Numbered from the stretch's first letter, positions 23,729 through 32,744 are shown. The stretch: DNA of 59,051 nucleotides from Alphaproteobacteria bacterium (GCA_013152755.1 JAADFR010000165.1:1-59051), one strand, 5' to 3'. Made by a program: numbers and translations. Notes: generated from the sequence alone by a model not told the origin.

Positions 23729-25183
23729 ATGATAAATAGAAATATTATTGCTTCCGTAATCGGCAACATACTGTTTTTTGTATGTTTTCTTGAATTGATT
23801 CCCGCCCTTGTTGATTATATTGCGGGGTCCCCGGAATATCGTGTTTTTGTGAGTGCCGCTTTCCTAACCGGTACATTGGGGGGATTGTTATATTTCAGTT
23901 TCAGGGGCTATGAGAATCATTTGCCCAGCCGGAAGATGATATATCTGATCACAACCGTTGCCTGGGTTGTTATGCCGTTGGCGGCTTCTTTACCGATTTA
24001 CATGGCAATTCCAGAAGCCAGTTTTGCTGATGCGGTATTTGAGGCTGTCTCAGGTTTAACCACAACCGGATCAACCGTCTTTACGGGGCTGGACCAAATG
24101 CCAATGGGCATTTTACTCTGGCGGGCCATATTGCAGTGGATTGGCGGGGTTGGCATAATTGTTCTGGGTATCTGGATTTTACCTGTGCTTCAGGTTGGCG
24201 GGATGGCTCTTTTCCAGACAGAATCTTCGGATCAGTCTGAAAAAATTTACCCGCGTACCATTGAATTGGTCAGAAGCATTCTGGTCATATACAGCTTTAT
24301 TACCGTGGTTTGTATATTGGTATATTTTATCATGGGTATGGGCATGTTTGATGCCATATCCCATGCTTTGACAACGGTCTCTACGGGAGGTTTTTCGACC
24401 CACGACCTGTCTATTAAATATTTCAACAACCCCGGGCTTGAATGGGCTGTCATCTTATTCATGTTCGCGGGCGCGGTGCCGTTCGTGGCCTATATGCGGT
24501 GCCTGAAAGGGTCTTTGAAACCCCTTGCCACAGATGCCCAGATACGGGCGCTGGTGCTTTTCCTTTTGATTACCTCAGTCATTATAATATTTCCCCTGTG
24601 GCAGCATCCTGACCTGGATTTCTTGACCTCTTTTAGGGGCGCGGCCTTTTCTGTGATGTCAATCGTTACAACAACAGGATTTATTACCATAGACTATACT
24701 AATTTTGGTGCAGAGGCCGGGACGATTTTCCTGATCCTTACGGTGGTTGGCGGCTGTACAGGCTCGACGGCGGGGGGCATCAAGATATTTCGTTTTGCGG
24801 TTTTGTGGCAGGCTTTACAGAGTGTTTTCCATAAAATGGTTTATCCGCACAGTGTCTATACCAGCCGTTATAATGGCCGGATATTGAGCAATGATATTGT
24901 GGTTTCCGTTCTTATATTCTTTTGTGTTTTTATATTTTTTATGACCTTTTTAGCCATAGCCCTCGGGTTTGCGGGCTTATACCCGTTGGAAGCCTTGAGT
25001 GCGGCGGCAACGGCCATCGCCAATGTCGGGCCGGGCATGGGAGAGGCCATTGGCCCTAGCGGAAATTTTGCGACCATACCAACCAGCGCCAAATGGTTGA
25101 TGAGCTTTGGCATGATCGTCGGGCGGCTGGAATTCCTTACCGTTCTGGTGTTATTTATCCCCCGTTACTGGTATGATTTATAA
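23729..25183 (+). CDS. trkH: Trk-type potassium uptake protein
   Basis: From ATG 23729 the product is 484 residues, matching E. coli TrkH (483). It is a K+ channel-like inner-membrane protein with four pseudo-repeats. The selectivity-filter turns are visible as SGLTTTGSTVFTG, TTVSTGGFSTHD, VTTTGFITIDY and ANVGPGMGEAIG. TrkH works with the cytoplasmic NAD-binding TrkA, which is not in the window. The frame extends upstream into the terminator and is not coding there. No strong ribosome site is seen (GAGG is rather far), so the exact start is less certain. It lies just after the ino1 operon; a shared osmotic-adaptation role is possible but speculative. Confidence 0.92.
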   Translation: MINRNIIASVIGNILFFVCFLELIPALVDYIAGSPEYRVFVSAAFLTGTLGGLLYFSFRGYENHLPSRKMIYLITTVAWVVMPLAASLPIYMAIPEASFADAVFEAVSGLTTTGSTVFTGLDQMPMGILLWRAILQWIGGVGIIVLGIWILPVLQVGGMALFQTESSDQSEKIYPRTIELVRSILVIYSFITVVCILVYFIMGMGMFDAISHALTTVSTGGFSTHDLSIKYFNNPGLEWAVILFMFAGAVPFVAYMRCLKGSLKPLATDAQIRALVLFLLITSVIIIFPLWQHPDLDFLTSFRGAAFSVMSIVTTTGFITIDYTNFGAEAGTIFLILTVVGGCTGSTAGGIKIFRFAVLWQALQSVFHKMVYPHSVYTSRYNGRILSNDIVVSVLIFFCVFIFFMTFLAIALGFAGLYPLEALSAAATAIANVGPGMGEAIGPSGNFATIPTSAKWLMSFGMIVGRLEFLTVLVLFIPRYWYDL

Positions 25184-25252
25184 TATAGCCTTGATATGAT
25201 ATGGGGGTGTTTCGGATGGCCATAGTCGGTCTTTGGATTTCAGGAGAAAAAA

Positions 25253-26572
25253 TTGAAAAAAATATTATGTAAATTTTTGGGGATAATGGTTGCTGTTTCA
25301 GGCATATTTTCCAACGCGGCACTTGCAGAAAAAGCTGATCATTGGTCAATCATTCATGCGGGCACATTGATGGCTGATGCCCGTAAAAAGGTAACGTCAG
25401 CCCAAAGCATTATCGTAAAAAATGGCAAGATATATGATATTCGGGCGGGTTATATTTCACCTTCTGATCTTCCGAATGTGAAAAATGCAAACATTATTGA
25501 CCTGAAAGATCAGTTCGTTATGGCGGGAATGATTGACAGCCATACCCATGTGACGGGTCAGATGGCCCCCCATTCGCGGGAACAGGCCGTTACAACGACG
25601 AATTCTGAATATGCCCTGATCGGGTCGGTCTATGCTCGTCGGATTCTTAACGCCGGCTTTACAACCATTCGTAACGTGGGTGGTCCACGGGAAGCTGTTT
25701 TTGCCCTGCGTAATAGTATCCGCAAGGGTCAGATACTCGGGCCGCGCATTGTGGCCGGGGGTCTGACCATATCTCCCTTGGGCGGGCACGGGGATAACAA
25801 CGGTTTTCGCCCGGACGTTTTTGGCAAACCTCATAGTGGCATATGTAACGGGGCTGATGATTGTCGCCGGGCGGTTCGGGATCAGATAAAATACGGGGCT
25901 GACATGATTAAATATGTGGCCACCGGCGGGGTGTTGAGCAAGATTGCCACCGGCACCGGACAACAATTCACCGATGCAGAGCAGGCGGCTATCGTGCAGA
26001 GTGCCCATGCCATGGGCCGTAAGGTCGCCGCCCATGCGCACGGCAAAGGCGGTATTGATGCGGCACTCAGGGCCGGAGTGGATTCCATCGAACATGGGTC
26101 TTTTCTTGACAAGGGAAGCATCAAGCTGTTCAAAAAAACCGGGGCCTATCTGGTGCCGACCTTATTGGCCGGGGCGACAGTTGTGGATATTGCCACCAAC
26201 AAGCCGGGTTTTTTCATGCCCGAAGTGGCGGCAAAGGCCAAAGCGGTGGGGCCGATCATGGCCCATGCGCTATATGCGGCCTATAAGGCTGGTGTTAAAA
26301 TTGCCTTTGGCACTGACAGCGGGGTCAGTGTTCACGGAATAAACGGGCAGGAGCTTGTCCTGATGGTCAAAGCGGGCATGCAGGCAAAAGACGTGCTGAT
26401 TTCCGCCACCGTCAGCGCAGCAGACCTTCTGGACCGGACGGCGACCATCGGCACCTTGGAAAAGGGCAAATCCGCTGATATTATTGCGGTGTCCGGCAAT
26501 CCTTTGAAAGATATTTCGACCCTGCTTCATCCCACATTCGTTATGGTGCGTGGTGTCGTCGCGGTGGAGTGA
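25253..26572 (+). CDS. Exported metal-dependent amidohydrolase (Xaa-Arg/Xaa-Pro dipeptidase-like)
   Basis: The start is a TTG preceded by AGGAG at proper spacing; no in-frame ATG fits the signal peptide, which ends near NAALA (residue 25). The mature part is an amidohydrolase barrel with metal ligands DSHTH (His97, His99), a lysine likely to be carboxylated in MIKYVATGG (about 219-228), HAHG (about 262-265), SIEHG (about 279-283) and FGTDSG (about 354-359). Total length is 439. Relatives in alphaproteobacteria act as periplasmic dipeptidases that remove C-terminal basic or prolyl residues, and others are imidazolonepropionase-like. The substrate is not certain. It ends nine bases before the next gene. 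Confidence 0.87.
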   Translation: MKKILCKFLGIMVAVSGIFSNAALAEKADHWSIIHAGTLMADARKKVTSAQSIIVKNGKIYDIRAGYISPSDLPNVKNANIIDLKDQFVMAGMIDSHTHVTGQMAPHSREQAVTTTNSEYALIGSVYARRILNAGFTTIRNVGGPREAVFALRNSIRKGQILGPRIVAGGLTISPLGGHGDNNGFRPDVFGKPHSGICNGADDCRRAVRDQIKYGADMIKYVATGGVLSKIATGTGQQFTDAEQAAIVQSAHAMGRKVAAHAHGKGGIDAALRAGVDSIEHGSFLDKGSIKLFKKTGAYLVPTLLAGATVVDIATNKPGFFMPEVAAKAKAVGPIMAHALYAAYKAGVKIAFGTDSGVSVHGINGQELVLMVKAGMQAKDVLISATVSAADLLDRTATIGTLEKGKSADIIAVSGNPLKDISTLLHPTFVMVRGVVAVE

Positions 26573-26581
26573 GGTACTCAT

Positions 26582-26971
26582 ATGATTGAGGGTTATGAAT
26601 ATCCTTCAGAGATGCCAGATATTTTTATTGATGATGATGGCATTGTAAATGTATTGTTCGGGACAATTATGATGACCAGTGAACATGTTATCTATAGTGC
26701 TGGTGTCGTGCGTAAATTGAGGCCAGGCCAGAAAATGCCCATATTGAACATATGTGAAGCTGCGCTCAATGTGGAGAAATCCTTATCGGAAGTTGGGCAA
26801 TTGGATTGGGTATCGGAGACTGTTTCCGCGCTGGCTATTGTTACTGATACTAAAATTGGACGTATTTTGGGTAATATTTTTATGCGCCTTCAGAAGAACC
26901 CTTATCCTACGAAGTTATTTAATTCAGAAGCAGCAGCCCGCAAATGGTTGATGAATTATTGTAATATTTGA
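26582..26971 (+). CDS. SpoIIAA/STAS-like small protein
   Basis: This 129-residue soluble protein was not recognised with certainty. The pattern of two short beta segments, then SALAIVTDTKIGRILGNIFMR and PTKLFNSEAAARKWL at the C-terminus resembles the SpoIIAA-like (DUF7793) STAS-fold proteins, where the tail helix follows a LFxxxxxAxxWL motif. It has no signal peptide or membrane segment. It begins nine bases after the amidohydrolase and may be co-transcribed. Function unknown. Confidence 0.7.
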   Translation: MIEGYEYPSEMPDIFIDDDGIVNVLFGTIMMTSEHVIYSAGVVRKLRPGQKMPILNICEAALNVEKSLSEVGQLDWVSETVSALAIVTDTKIGRILGNIFMRLQKNPYPTKLFNSEAAARKWLMNYCNI

Positions 26972-27000
26972 ACCTTCTGATTGTATCATTGGGCACTTGT

Positions 27001-28095
27001 TTATGACGGGGCAACGACCAGCTTGTGATTGATGTAATCCAGCGGGACAGATATTTCCGTTTGCAAGCCGTCATAACCGCCAAGTTTTTTCAACAAGGGG
27101 TCTATTTGTTGCTTTTCCACCTCGGATAGCCCCTGATAATGGCGCAGGGGCCGCTGGAACATCCATTGTTGATAGGGGAGTATGGCGCGATTGCCATGGG
27201 CATCGCCCAGCGTAAAGTCATGGCGGCCTATGGTCCGGGGAAAATGATCAGCATCCGGGTGTTCAGCAGTCCAGTCTGCGACCGCGCGCACCGTATCCAC
27301 AAGCAAAGGCAACTGATCCCGGAACATGCGGGCCAGCAGGGGGTAGAGGGTCTCCGGTATCTCATCATTTGGCAGAAAGCTGCCTTCGTTGCCACTTGGG
27401 TTTTGCATGCGCCTTGTCCAGTCAAAGACCCGGGGGGCGATGTCCTGCATCCATTGTCTGGGATAGGGGTCTTGCGCCATATGGGCATATAGCGGGGCCA
27501 CTAGGCCGAAATCACCAATGGACGGGCGGCTGCCCAACAGAAAATCATGGTCTTCCAGATGACGGTCAAAGTCTTTCAGAAAAGCCTCGGTTATTTTTTC
27601 CAGCTCCGGCTCTGTATTCTCATCAAGGCCCATAAGCGGCTTATACATCCGGCCAAAATACAGCGCCGCCGGGATGGCGACCAATGGTTTGGCAAAAGCA
27701 GGCCAGTGGGGCTTCATCACATCGCCGAACTGGTTAAGGACAAACCACAGGTTTTGACGTTTGAAGTGCCAGCGGTAATGCATGGCGGGCAGCAACAGCC
27801 ATTCATCACCATAAACCTCCATCAACAGGGCGACAAGCTTTTGCATCGGGCCATCCGGGTAAATGGACGGCGCGGGGAATTTTTCCTCCAAGTGATCAAT
27901 GATGACGGTGGTGTCCTGAATATATTCGCCCTCGGGCGTGATAATCACTGGAATGATTTTGCGCCCGATATGCGCCTGAATCTGGCCGTAATCCTCAGAG
28001 GAAAGCCTTTCCTCAAAGGGGATTTTCTTATAACGCAGATAGGCACGCGTCTTGCCGGAATAAAGTGAAATTCCGTGGGCGAGATGTTGGTACAT
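27001..28095 (-). CDS. Glutathione S-transferase-like protein
   Basis: This 364-residue protein has an N-terminal thioredoxin-like domain (about residues 1-80) with SGKTRAYLRYKKIPFEER, the cis-proline region RKIIPVII, and the QDTTVIIDHLEEKFP glutathione-binding segment. A long helical domain follows. It is larger than standard GSTs (about 210 residues) because of an extended C-terminal part. It starts eight bases after the truncated haemoglobin gene, and both genes have near-identical AAGGAAAAA ribosome sites, so they form an operon. A role in detoxification or redox chemistry alongside the globin is inferred. The substrate is unknown. Confidence 0.82.
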   Translation of the reverse strand: MYQHLAHGISLYSGKTRAYLRYKKIPFEERLSSEDYGQIQAHIGRKIIPVIITPEGEYIQDTTVIIDHLEEKFPAPSIYPDGPMQKLVALLMEVYGDEWLLLPAMHYRWHFKRQNLWFVLNQFGDVMKPHWPAFAKPLVAIPAALYFGRMYKPLMGLDENTEPELEKITEAFLKDFDRHLEDHDFLLGSRPSIGDFGLVAPLYAHMAQDPYPRQWMQDIAPRVFDWTRRMQNPSGNEGSFLPNDEIPETLYPLLARMFRDQLPLLVDTVRAVADWTAEHPDADHFPRTIGRHDFTLGDAHGNRAILPYQQWMFQRPLRHYQGLSEVEKQQIDPLLKKLGGYDGLQTEISVPLDYINHKLVVAPS

Positions 28096-28103
28096 ATTTT
28101 TCC

Positions 28104-28475
28104 TTAGGCTTCGACGATATCGTCTTTCAGGCTGAGGACAAAGGCAACCACATCATCACATTCCTGCGGGGGAACCGACAGGGCCTCCATCGTGGCACCG
28201 GCATGGCCCAGAAATATGGACCAGTCACTTTCACTGATTTTCATACCCTTGTGGGAGAGCAGCATATCCCGGCCTGTATAATAAACCGGCCCGCCGGCAT
28301 TGGCCGACAGATAATCAATGAGCAGTTGTTTTTCGCGTGCGATGCCATCATCCCCCCGGTTTTGCCAGAAACGTCCCAATTGAGGGTCGGCTTGCACGCG
28401 CGGTAACAGGTCGTTGGCAAATGCGGTAATACCGTCATAGCCACCCAAACGGTCATAAAGTGATTTCTGATCCAT
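28104..28475 (-). CDS. Group I truncated haemoglobin
   Basis: This 123-residue globin has the truncated (2-on-2) fold signature: LYDRLGGYDGITAFANDLL at the N-terminus and YTGRDMLLSHKGMKISESDW, with the proximal haem ligand His75. Such proteins bind O2, NO or CO and commonly serve in NO detoxification or oxygen handling in the cytoplasm. A clear AAGGA ribosome site precedes the ATG. The downstream GST-like gene is separated by eight bases. Confidence 0.92.
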   Translation of the reverse strand: MDQKSLYDRLGGYDGITAFANDLLPRVQADPQLGRFWQNRGDDGIAREKQLLIDYLSANAGGPVYYTGRDMLLSHKGMKISESDWSIFLGHAGATMEALSVPPQECDDVVAFVLSLKDDIVEA

Positions 28476-28580
28476 TGTTTTTCCTTTTCTGAAAATTGTG
28501 AAACGAGAGACTTCCTATAAGAAAATATAGTCCTATACTTCATTATAGTCCAGTATTATGCCCTGTCACGATATTGTGAG

Positions 28581-29135
28581 GTGGATGAGATAGATACCAT
28601 ATTAGCTGAAATAGAGAGCCGGATAAAGAAACCGCCAATCACCGTTGGTATTAACGGGCTGGATTGTTCTGGCAAAACCACCGTTGCGCAGGCTTTGTAT
28701 GAAAAGCTTGTCAGTCGGAATATCAACAGTAGGCTGCTTCATATTGATGACTATAATAACAGGGACGTTCAGGACAAGGTTTATACGGCTCATAAAGAAG
28801 GTGTTTTTACGGATGAACTGGCAGACCTTTATTATCAGAACAGCATCCATTATAAGGCTGTGGCAGAGGCAATATGCGCGTCCCGTCAGCAATATGATGT
28901 CACCCTCATAGAGGGCGTTTTCCTGCTTAAGGAAGACCTCAGCCCCTTGTTGGATGTCAAAATCTTCCTGCCTGTATCGCCGGATTTAGCGAAATCGCGT
29001 TATGAAAAGCGCAGGCAGCAGGAATATGACCCGCGCTCAATATCAGTTTTTGATGATATTTGGTTGCCCGCTTTTGAACGCTATTGCCGTGAGCAAAACC
29101 CGGAAAGCAAAAGCGATTTTTTATATTCTTTCTAG
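28581..29135 (+). CDS. P-loop kinase of the uridine kinase/phosphoribulokinase type
   Basis: This 184-residue protein has a Walker A motif GLDCSGKTTVA (about 25-35) and LLHIDDYNNRD, with an acidic pair typical of uridine-kinase-like nucleoside kinases. A LIEGVFLL Walker-B-like strand (about 113-120) and the basic YEKRRQQEYDPR segment near 141-152 follow. It probably phosphorylates a small hydroxylated molecule with ATP. The nucleoside is not evident. The start is a GTG at 28581 with only weak ribosome-site support. The stop abuts the convergent neighbouring gene without a gap. Confidence 0.78.
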   Translation: MDEIDTILAEIESRIKKPPITVGINGLDCSGKTTVAQALYEKLVSRNINSRLLHIDDYNNRDVQDKVYTAHKEGVFTDELADLYYQNSIHYKAVAEAICASRQQYDVTLIEGVFLLKEDLSPLLDVKIFLPVSPDLAKSRYEKRRQQEYDPRSISVFDDIWLPAFERYCREQNPESKSDFLYSF

Positions 29136-29726
29136 TCAGGAAATATTATCCAGCTGAATATTCAGGGATTCCAGCAGGAAATAATAGGCGAGGAAAATAA
29201 GGGCAAACAAGCTGACAATGCCGATAAATTTCAATTTGAAGCCATGACGATGGTATTTCACCCGGTCCCGATGGCGGAAAACATCCATCATTTCATCGCC
29301 GAAATAGATGGAGAGAAAGGTGCCAATCCCGCTTAAAATAATAATGCTCCAATAGGGGTAGGGGGTGGTGAGTATCTTTTTAAAAAGTACTGTCAGAATA
29401 GTCTTGTCATAGGCGGCTGAATTATAGGCAAGGGCGTATAGATTAAGGCTTATGGCAATTGCCCAGACAAGAACTTCACTATACAGCATTCTAATCCCGA
29501 AAATCAGGCGAATGGGAAAATCCAGCAGAAAACCGGCATCTGCGACCGGTGTGCATAAAACAAAGAAGCTCCAGGTCAGGGCGGCGACAATCCCCCCTGT
29601 AAGCAAGCCATATTCATAGGAGAGATAACCGAAATATAAAATCAAAACACCCAGAAGAAGTAAAAATTTCAGCACCACCTCGCGGTGGGTTTCGGTTTTG
29701 TGAAATTGTTTGATACTCAGGGACAT
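29136..29726 (-). CDS. Conserved-looking integral membrane protein of unknown function
   Basis: I did not recognise this 196-residue protein. It has about five hydrophobic segments (near residues 20-40, 43-65, 80-100, 122-142 and 165-188). A charged loop, GDEMMDVFRHRDRVKYHRHG, with several histidines and acidic residues lies between the fourth and fifth. A GAGAG ribosome site precedes the ATG. It begins 11 bases after the CvfB-like gene in the same direction, so the two likely form an operon. No signal peptide or catalytic motif is evident. Confidence 0.75.
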   Translation of the reverse strand: MSLSIKQFHKTETHREVVLKFLLLLGVLILYFGYLSYEYGLLTGGIVAALTWSFFVLCTPVADAGFLLDFPIRLIFGIRMLYSEVLVWAIAISLNLYALAYNSAAYDKTILTVLFKKILTTPYPYWSIIILSGIGTFLSIYFGDEMMDVFRHRDRVKYHRHGFKLKFIGIVSLFALIFLAYYFLLESLNIQLDNIS

Positions 29727-29737
29727 TTTTCTCTCAG

Positions 29738-30583
29738 TTATTTTTGGATCAGGATAATCTGGCCATCTTCCAACTTTATTTTACGTGCCTTGTACAATTT
29801 ACCAAGGGCTTTTTTAAAATTGGATTTGCTCACATGAAAAGTGGCGTAAATATCATCCGGCGGGCTTTTGTCGGTCAGACGGCTTTGACCGTCATTGTCT
29901 TTCAGATAGGCAAGGATTATATCTGCCAGTTCGCCGCGCATTTCCAGAGATGGTTTTTGCAGGGTGATGTTAAGGCGGCCATCTTCCCGTGCTTCACCGA
30001 TATAGCCCTTGAACTCATCCCCGATGGTAATGGGGCGAACGATTTCGTTGTTATGGATCAGGCCAAGGTGGCTGCCGTTTATGATCGCCTTATAGCCAAG
30101 GTCGCTGCGGCTGCCAATCATCAGGTCAACCTCCTGTCCGGTGCTGAACATCCCATCATTTACCTCTGGCAAATGGCGGCTGAGCAGGGAGCTTGCGGCG
30201 ATCCGCCCGGTCACATCCAGATAGAGATAGACAACATAGGAACGGCCAACCTCCATGGGAACACGCTGTTCCTTGAACGGCACCAGCAGGTCTTTCATAA
30301 GACCCCAATCCAGAAAGGCGCCAAATTCGCTTTTACCAACAACGGTGAGACAGGCACAGTCCCCGACCTCGGCCAGGGGAGTTTCCGTGGTGGCGATGGG
30401 CCGATCCTCGGAATCCAGATAGATAAACACGCTCAGGAACTGGCCAATGTCCCAGGCGTCCTCATCCTCGGGCAGATAGCGTTCCGGTAGGAGTATCTCC
30501 TCAAGGTCATCGCCTTCAAGATAGACGCCGAAGTCCACATGCTTTGTGACTTTCAGGGAGTGTGTTTTGCCAATTTCAATCAT
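29738..30583 (-). CDS. CvfB-like S1 RNA-binding protein
   Basis: This 281-residue protein consists of repeated S1/OB-fold-like units and a C-terminal winged-helix-like part. The first starts KVTKHVDFGVYLEGDDLEEILLP. A second similar unit is at VVGKSEFGAFLDWGLMKDLLVPF, and a third is around DLGYKAIINGSHLGLIHNNEI. The C-terminus (ATFHVSKSNFKKALGKLYKARKI) is the typical CvfB/YitL ending. CvfB proteins bind RNA and affect virulence-factor expression in Staphylococcus; the role in proteobacteria is unclear. It is divergent from pnuC with an 84-base gap. Confidence 0.88.
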   Translation of the reverse strand: MIEIGKTHSLKVTKHVDFGVYLEGDDLEEILLPERYLPEDEDAWDIGQFLSVFIYLDSEDRPIATTETPLAEVGDCACLTVVGKSEFGAFLDWGLMKDLLVPFKEQRVPMEVGRSYVVYLYLDVTGRIAASSLLSRHLPEVNDGMFSTGQEVDLMIGSRSDLGYKAIINGSHLGLIHNNEIVRPITIGDEFKGYIGEAREDGRLNITLQKPSLEMRGELADIILAYLKDNDGQSRLTDKSPPDDIYATFHVSKSNFKKALGKLYKARKIKLEDGQIILIQK

Positions 30584-30667
30584 GGAATAGTTTCTACAGT
30601 TAAAATTGACAAATGTCGATAGGACTGTGTACTCTCCTGCATTTGCGTATAGTGAAAGTAAGGGTTT

Positions 30668-31285
30668 ATGACAATCAACGCGTTCGTTGCGGGGTTTCTG
30701 GGGGCCAGCCCTGTTGAAATGATTGCGTCGCTTTCCGGGTTTATCTGTGTGTTCCTGCTGATCCGGCGGAACATCTGGTCATGGGGGTTTGGCCTGTTAC
30801 AGGTCACGCTCTATGTCTGGATTTTTTATCAAAACAAGCTTTATTCTGATACGGTTCTGCATATTTTTTATGTGGGTTTTCAGTTTTACGGCTGGTGGAA
30901 CTGGCGTCATCACAAGGATGGTAAAGCCGAACTTGTTATCGAAGGCACCAGCCTGAGGGATTTAGGCGTCTGGACTGCTGTCAGCCTGATTTCAGCCGTG
31001 GCCATCGGATTTCTGATGGACCGATATACGGATGCGTCCTTTGCCTACGGTGATGCCTTTACCACCAGCACAAGCCTTGTGGCTCAATTGCTGTTGACCC
31101 GCCGCCATCTGCTGAACTGGACCTTCTGGATTGCGGTGGATATTGTGGCGATCGTCATTTATTTTCAAAAGGGGCTTTACCCTACATCGTTGCTCTATAT
31201 CACCTTCCTCATTATGTCCTGTATCGGTCAATATAGCTGGTGGCAACAGTATAAACGTCAAATCCGGGATAGGCGTGCTGTATGA
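30668..31285 (+). CDS. pnuC: PnuC-type nicotinamide riboside transporter
   Basis: This 205-residue membrane protein has about seven hydrophobic segments and the PnuC family pattern: WSWGFGLLQVTLYVWIFYQ (about 38-56), FYVGFQFYGWWNW (about 66-78), and WIAVDIVAIVIYF near the C-terminus. It imports nicotinamide riboside by facilitated diffusion, trapped by phosphorylation inside. The stop overlaps the start of a NadR-like gene by four bases, which supplies the kinase, so the pair is a complete NAD salvage unit. Confidence 0.93.
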   Translation: MTINAFVAGFLGASPVEMIASLSGFICVFLLIRRNIWSWGFGLLQVTLYVWIFYQNKLYSDTVLHIFYVGFQFYGWWNWRHHKDGKAELVIEGTSLRDLGVWTAVSLISAVAIGFLMDRYTDASFAYGDAFTTSTSLVAQLLLTRRHLLNWTFWIAVDIVAIVIYFQKGLYPTSLLYITFLIMSCIGQYSWWQQYKRQIRDRRAV

Positions 31286-32253
31286 AGACAGGGTTAGTTC
31301 TGGGGAAATTTGCGCCGTTGCACCGGGGGCATCAATATGTGATTGAAACGGCCCTGCAACAGGTCGAACAACTTTACATCATGGTCTATGCCTGTGATGA
31401 ATTGCCCAATATTACCATGGACCAACGGATTGGATGGATAGAAAAACTATATCCCGAGGCACAGGTCATCCCGGCTCCGGACGGCCCAAGAGAAACGGGC
31501 TACACGGATTCTATCATGGCCGCGCAGGAGGATTACATTCTTAAAAAGGTAAATGGCGTAAAAATTGATGCTTTTTTCAGTTCGGAACCCTACGGCGCGC
31601 ATGTGAGCCGTGCCCTGAATGCGGTTGATTGCCGGGTGGATGAGGCCAGAGAAAATTTCCCTGTAAGCGCCTCACAGATCAGGCAGGATACCTTTAAAAA
31701 TAAAAAATTCATACCGCCCGCCGTCTATGAGGATTTGATTGAAAAGATTGTGTTTCTGGGTGCGCCATCGACGGGGAAGACAACGACTTCCCGGGCCTTG
31801 GCCAAAGAATTAAATACCGAATGGGTTGCTGAATATGGGCGAACCTATTGGGAGGAAAACCAGAGTGATCGGCGACTGACACCGGAACAACTGCTTTATA
31901 TTGCATCGACCCATAACAGTATTGAGGATGAAACTGCCTTGCAGGCGAATAAATATCTGATCTGTGACACTAATGCCTTTACCACATGGCATTTTGCCAT
32001 AAGTTATCATGACCGTGCGCTGGCGGAGCTGGAACAACTCGCCGATAAGTGCAAAGAACGCTACAAATATGTTTTCCTCTGTGCGGATGATATTCCCTAT
32101 GAGGATACTTGGGAGAGGTCAGGAGAAGGCAACAGAAAAGAGTTTCAGGACTTTCTGGTGGATGAGTTGTCTCGGCGGGAGATTCCTTATATCGAACTTA
32201 GGGGTAGTCTTGCAGAGAGAATAGAGGTTGTATTGGCAGCCTTGGCGAAATAG
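31282..32253 (+). CDS. nadR: NadR-like bifunctional NMN adenylyltransferase/ribosylnicotinamide kinase
   Basis: This 323-residue protein has an N-terminal nucleotidyltransferase domain with GKFAPLHRGHQ (about residues 8-18), the HxGH-type motif, and a SASQIRQD motif near 132-139. The C-terminal kinase domain has Walker A GAPSTGKTT (about 160-168). It phosphorylates nicotinamide riboside and adenylylates NMN to NAD+. The E. coli-type N-terminal helix-turn-helix repressor domain is missing, so this protein is not expected to regulate transcription. It is coupled to pnuC by a four-base overlap. Confidence 0.93.
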   Translation: MKTGLVLGKFAPLHRGHQYVIETALQQVEQLYIMVYACDELPNITMDQRIGWIEKLYPEAQVIPAPDGPRETGYTDSIMAAQEDYILKKVNGVKIDAFFSSEPYGAHVSRALNAVDCRVDEARENFPVSASQIRQDTFKNKKFIPPAVYEDLIEKIVFLGAPSTGKTTTSRALAKELNTEWVAEYGRTYWEENQSDRRLTPEQLLYIASTHNSIEDETALQANKYLICDTNAFTTWHFAISYHDRALAELEQLADKCKERYKYVFLCADDIPYEDTWERSGEGNRKEFQDFLVDELSRREIPYIELRGSLAERIEVVLAALAK

Positions 32254-32264
32254 GGATTACAAGT

Positions 32265-32744
32265 TCATATCTCATCGGGGAATTCAAAACAGGAGCCATA
32301 CATGATGATGTCAACATCTTGTCCGGTTTGGGACAGAGGTAGCCCGATAGAGCAAAAATTCATATATGATTTCCCAGCCCAGAGTAATCTGTCCGAAATG
32401 AGGTAAGGGCGTTTTTCGCGGACGATCCATTCATAGCGGGATTTCAGGTGCCCCTCCATATCACCCAGCTCATCAAGATATTTCCCGGTTATCTCTTTGC
32501 CTAATGCCTTTACGGTTTCTGTGCCAACCAGCCTCATTTTATATCTTTGGGTGTCATGCTCAACATCAATAAGATTTACGTAAGGCAGGAGGCTGACAAT
32601 ATCGGCGGGATGTAAATCGGCGCGGCTTGGCATGGCATGGTCCCCCTTAATGTCCAGCCAATATTGATAAACGCCCTTCAAAATATCATTGGGAAGGTCG
32701 TCAATAGAGAAATTATCAATCAGAATGCCATCATCAGATACCAT
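32265..32744 (-). CDS. PAS_5-type PAS domain protein
   Basis: This 159-residue single-domain protein is of the PAS_5 type common in alphaproteobacteria. It shows the family opening YWLDIKGDHAMPSRADLHPADI (about 25-46), the central RYKMRLVGTETVKALGKEITGK (about 64-85), and the closing strand with IGLPLSQTGQDVDIIMYG. There is no kinase, cyclase or DNA-binding domain, so it is either a sensor that acts through a partner or a flavin/ligand-binding protein of unknown role. A paralogue lies at 36871-37329. Confidence 0.85.
   Translation of the reverse strand: MVSDDGILIDNFSIDDLPNDILKGVYQYWLDIKGDHAMPSRADLHPADIVSLLPYVNLIDVEHDTQRYKMRLVGTETVKALGKEITGKYLDELGDMEGHLKSRYEWIVREKRPYLISDRLLWAGKSYMNFCSIGLPLSQTGQDVDIIMYGSCFEFPDEI

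Noticed and set aside
30584-30667. Possible NAD-sensing riboswitch upstream of pnuC
   Set aside because: The gap is only 84 bases and divergent, and I could not draw a structure matching a known NAD riboswitch.
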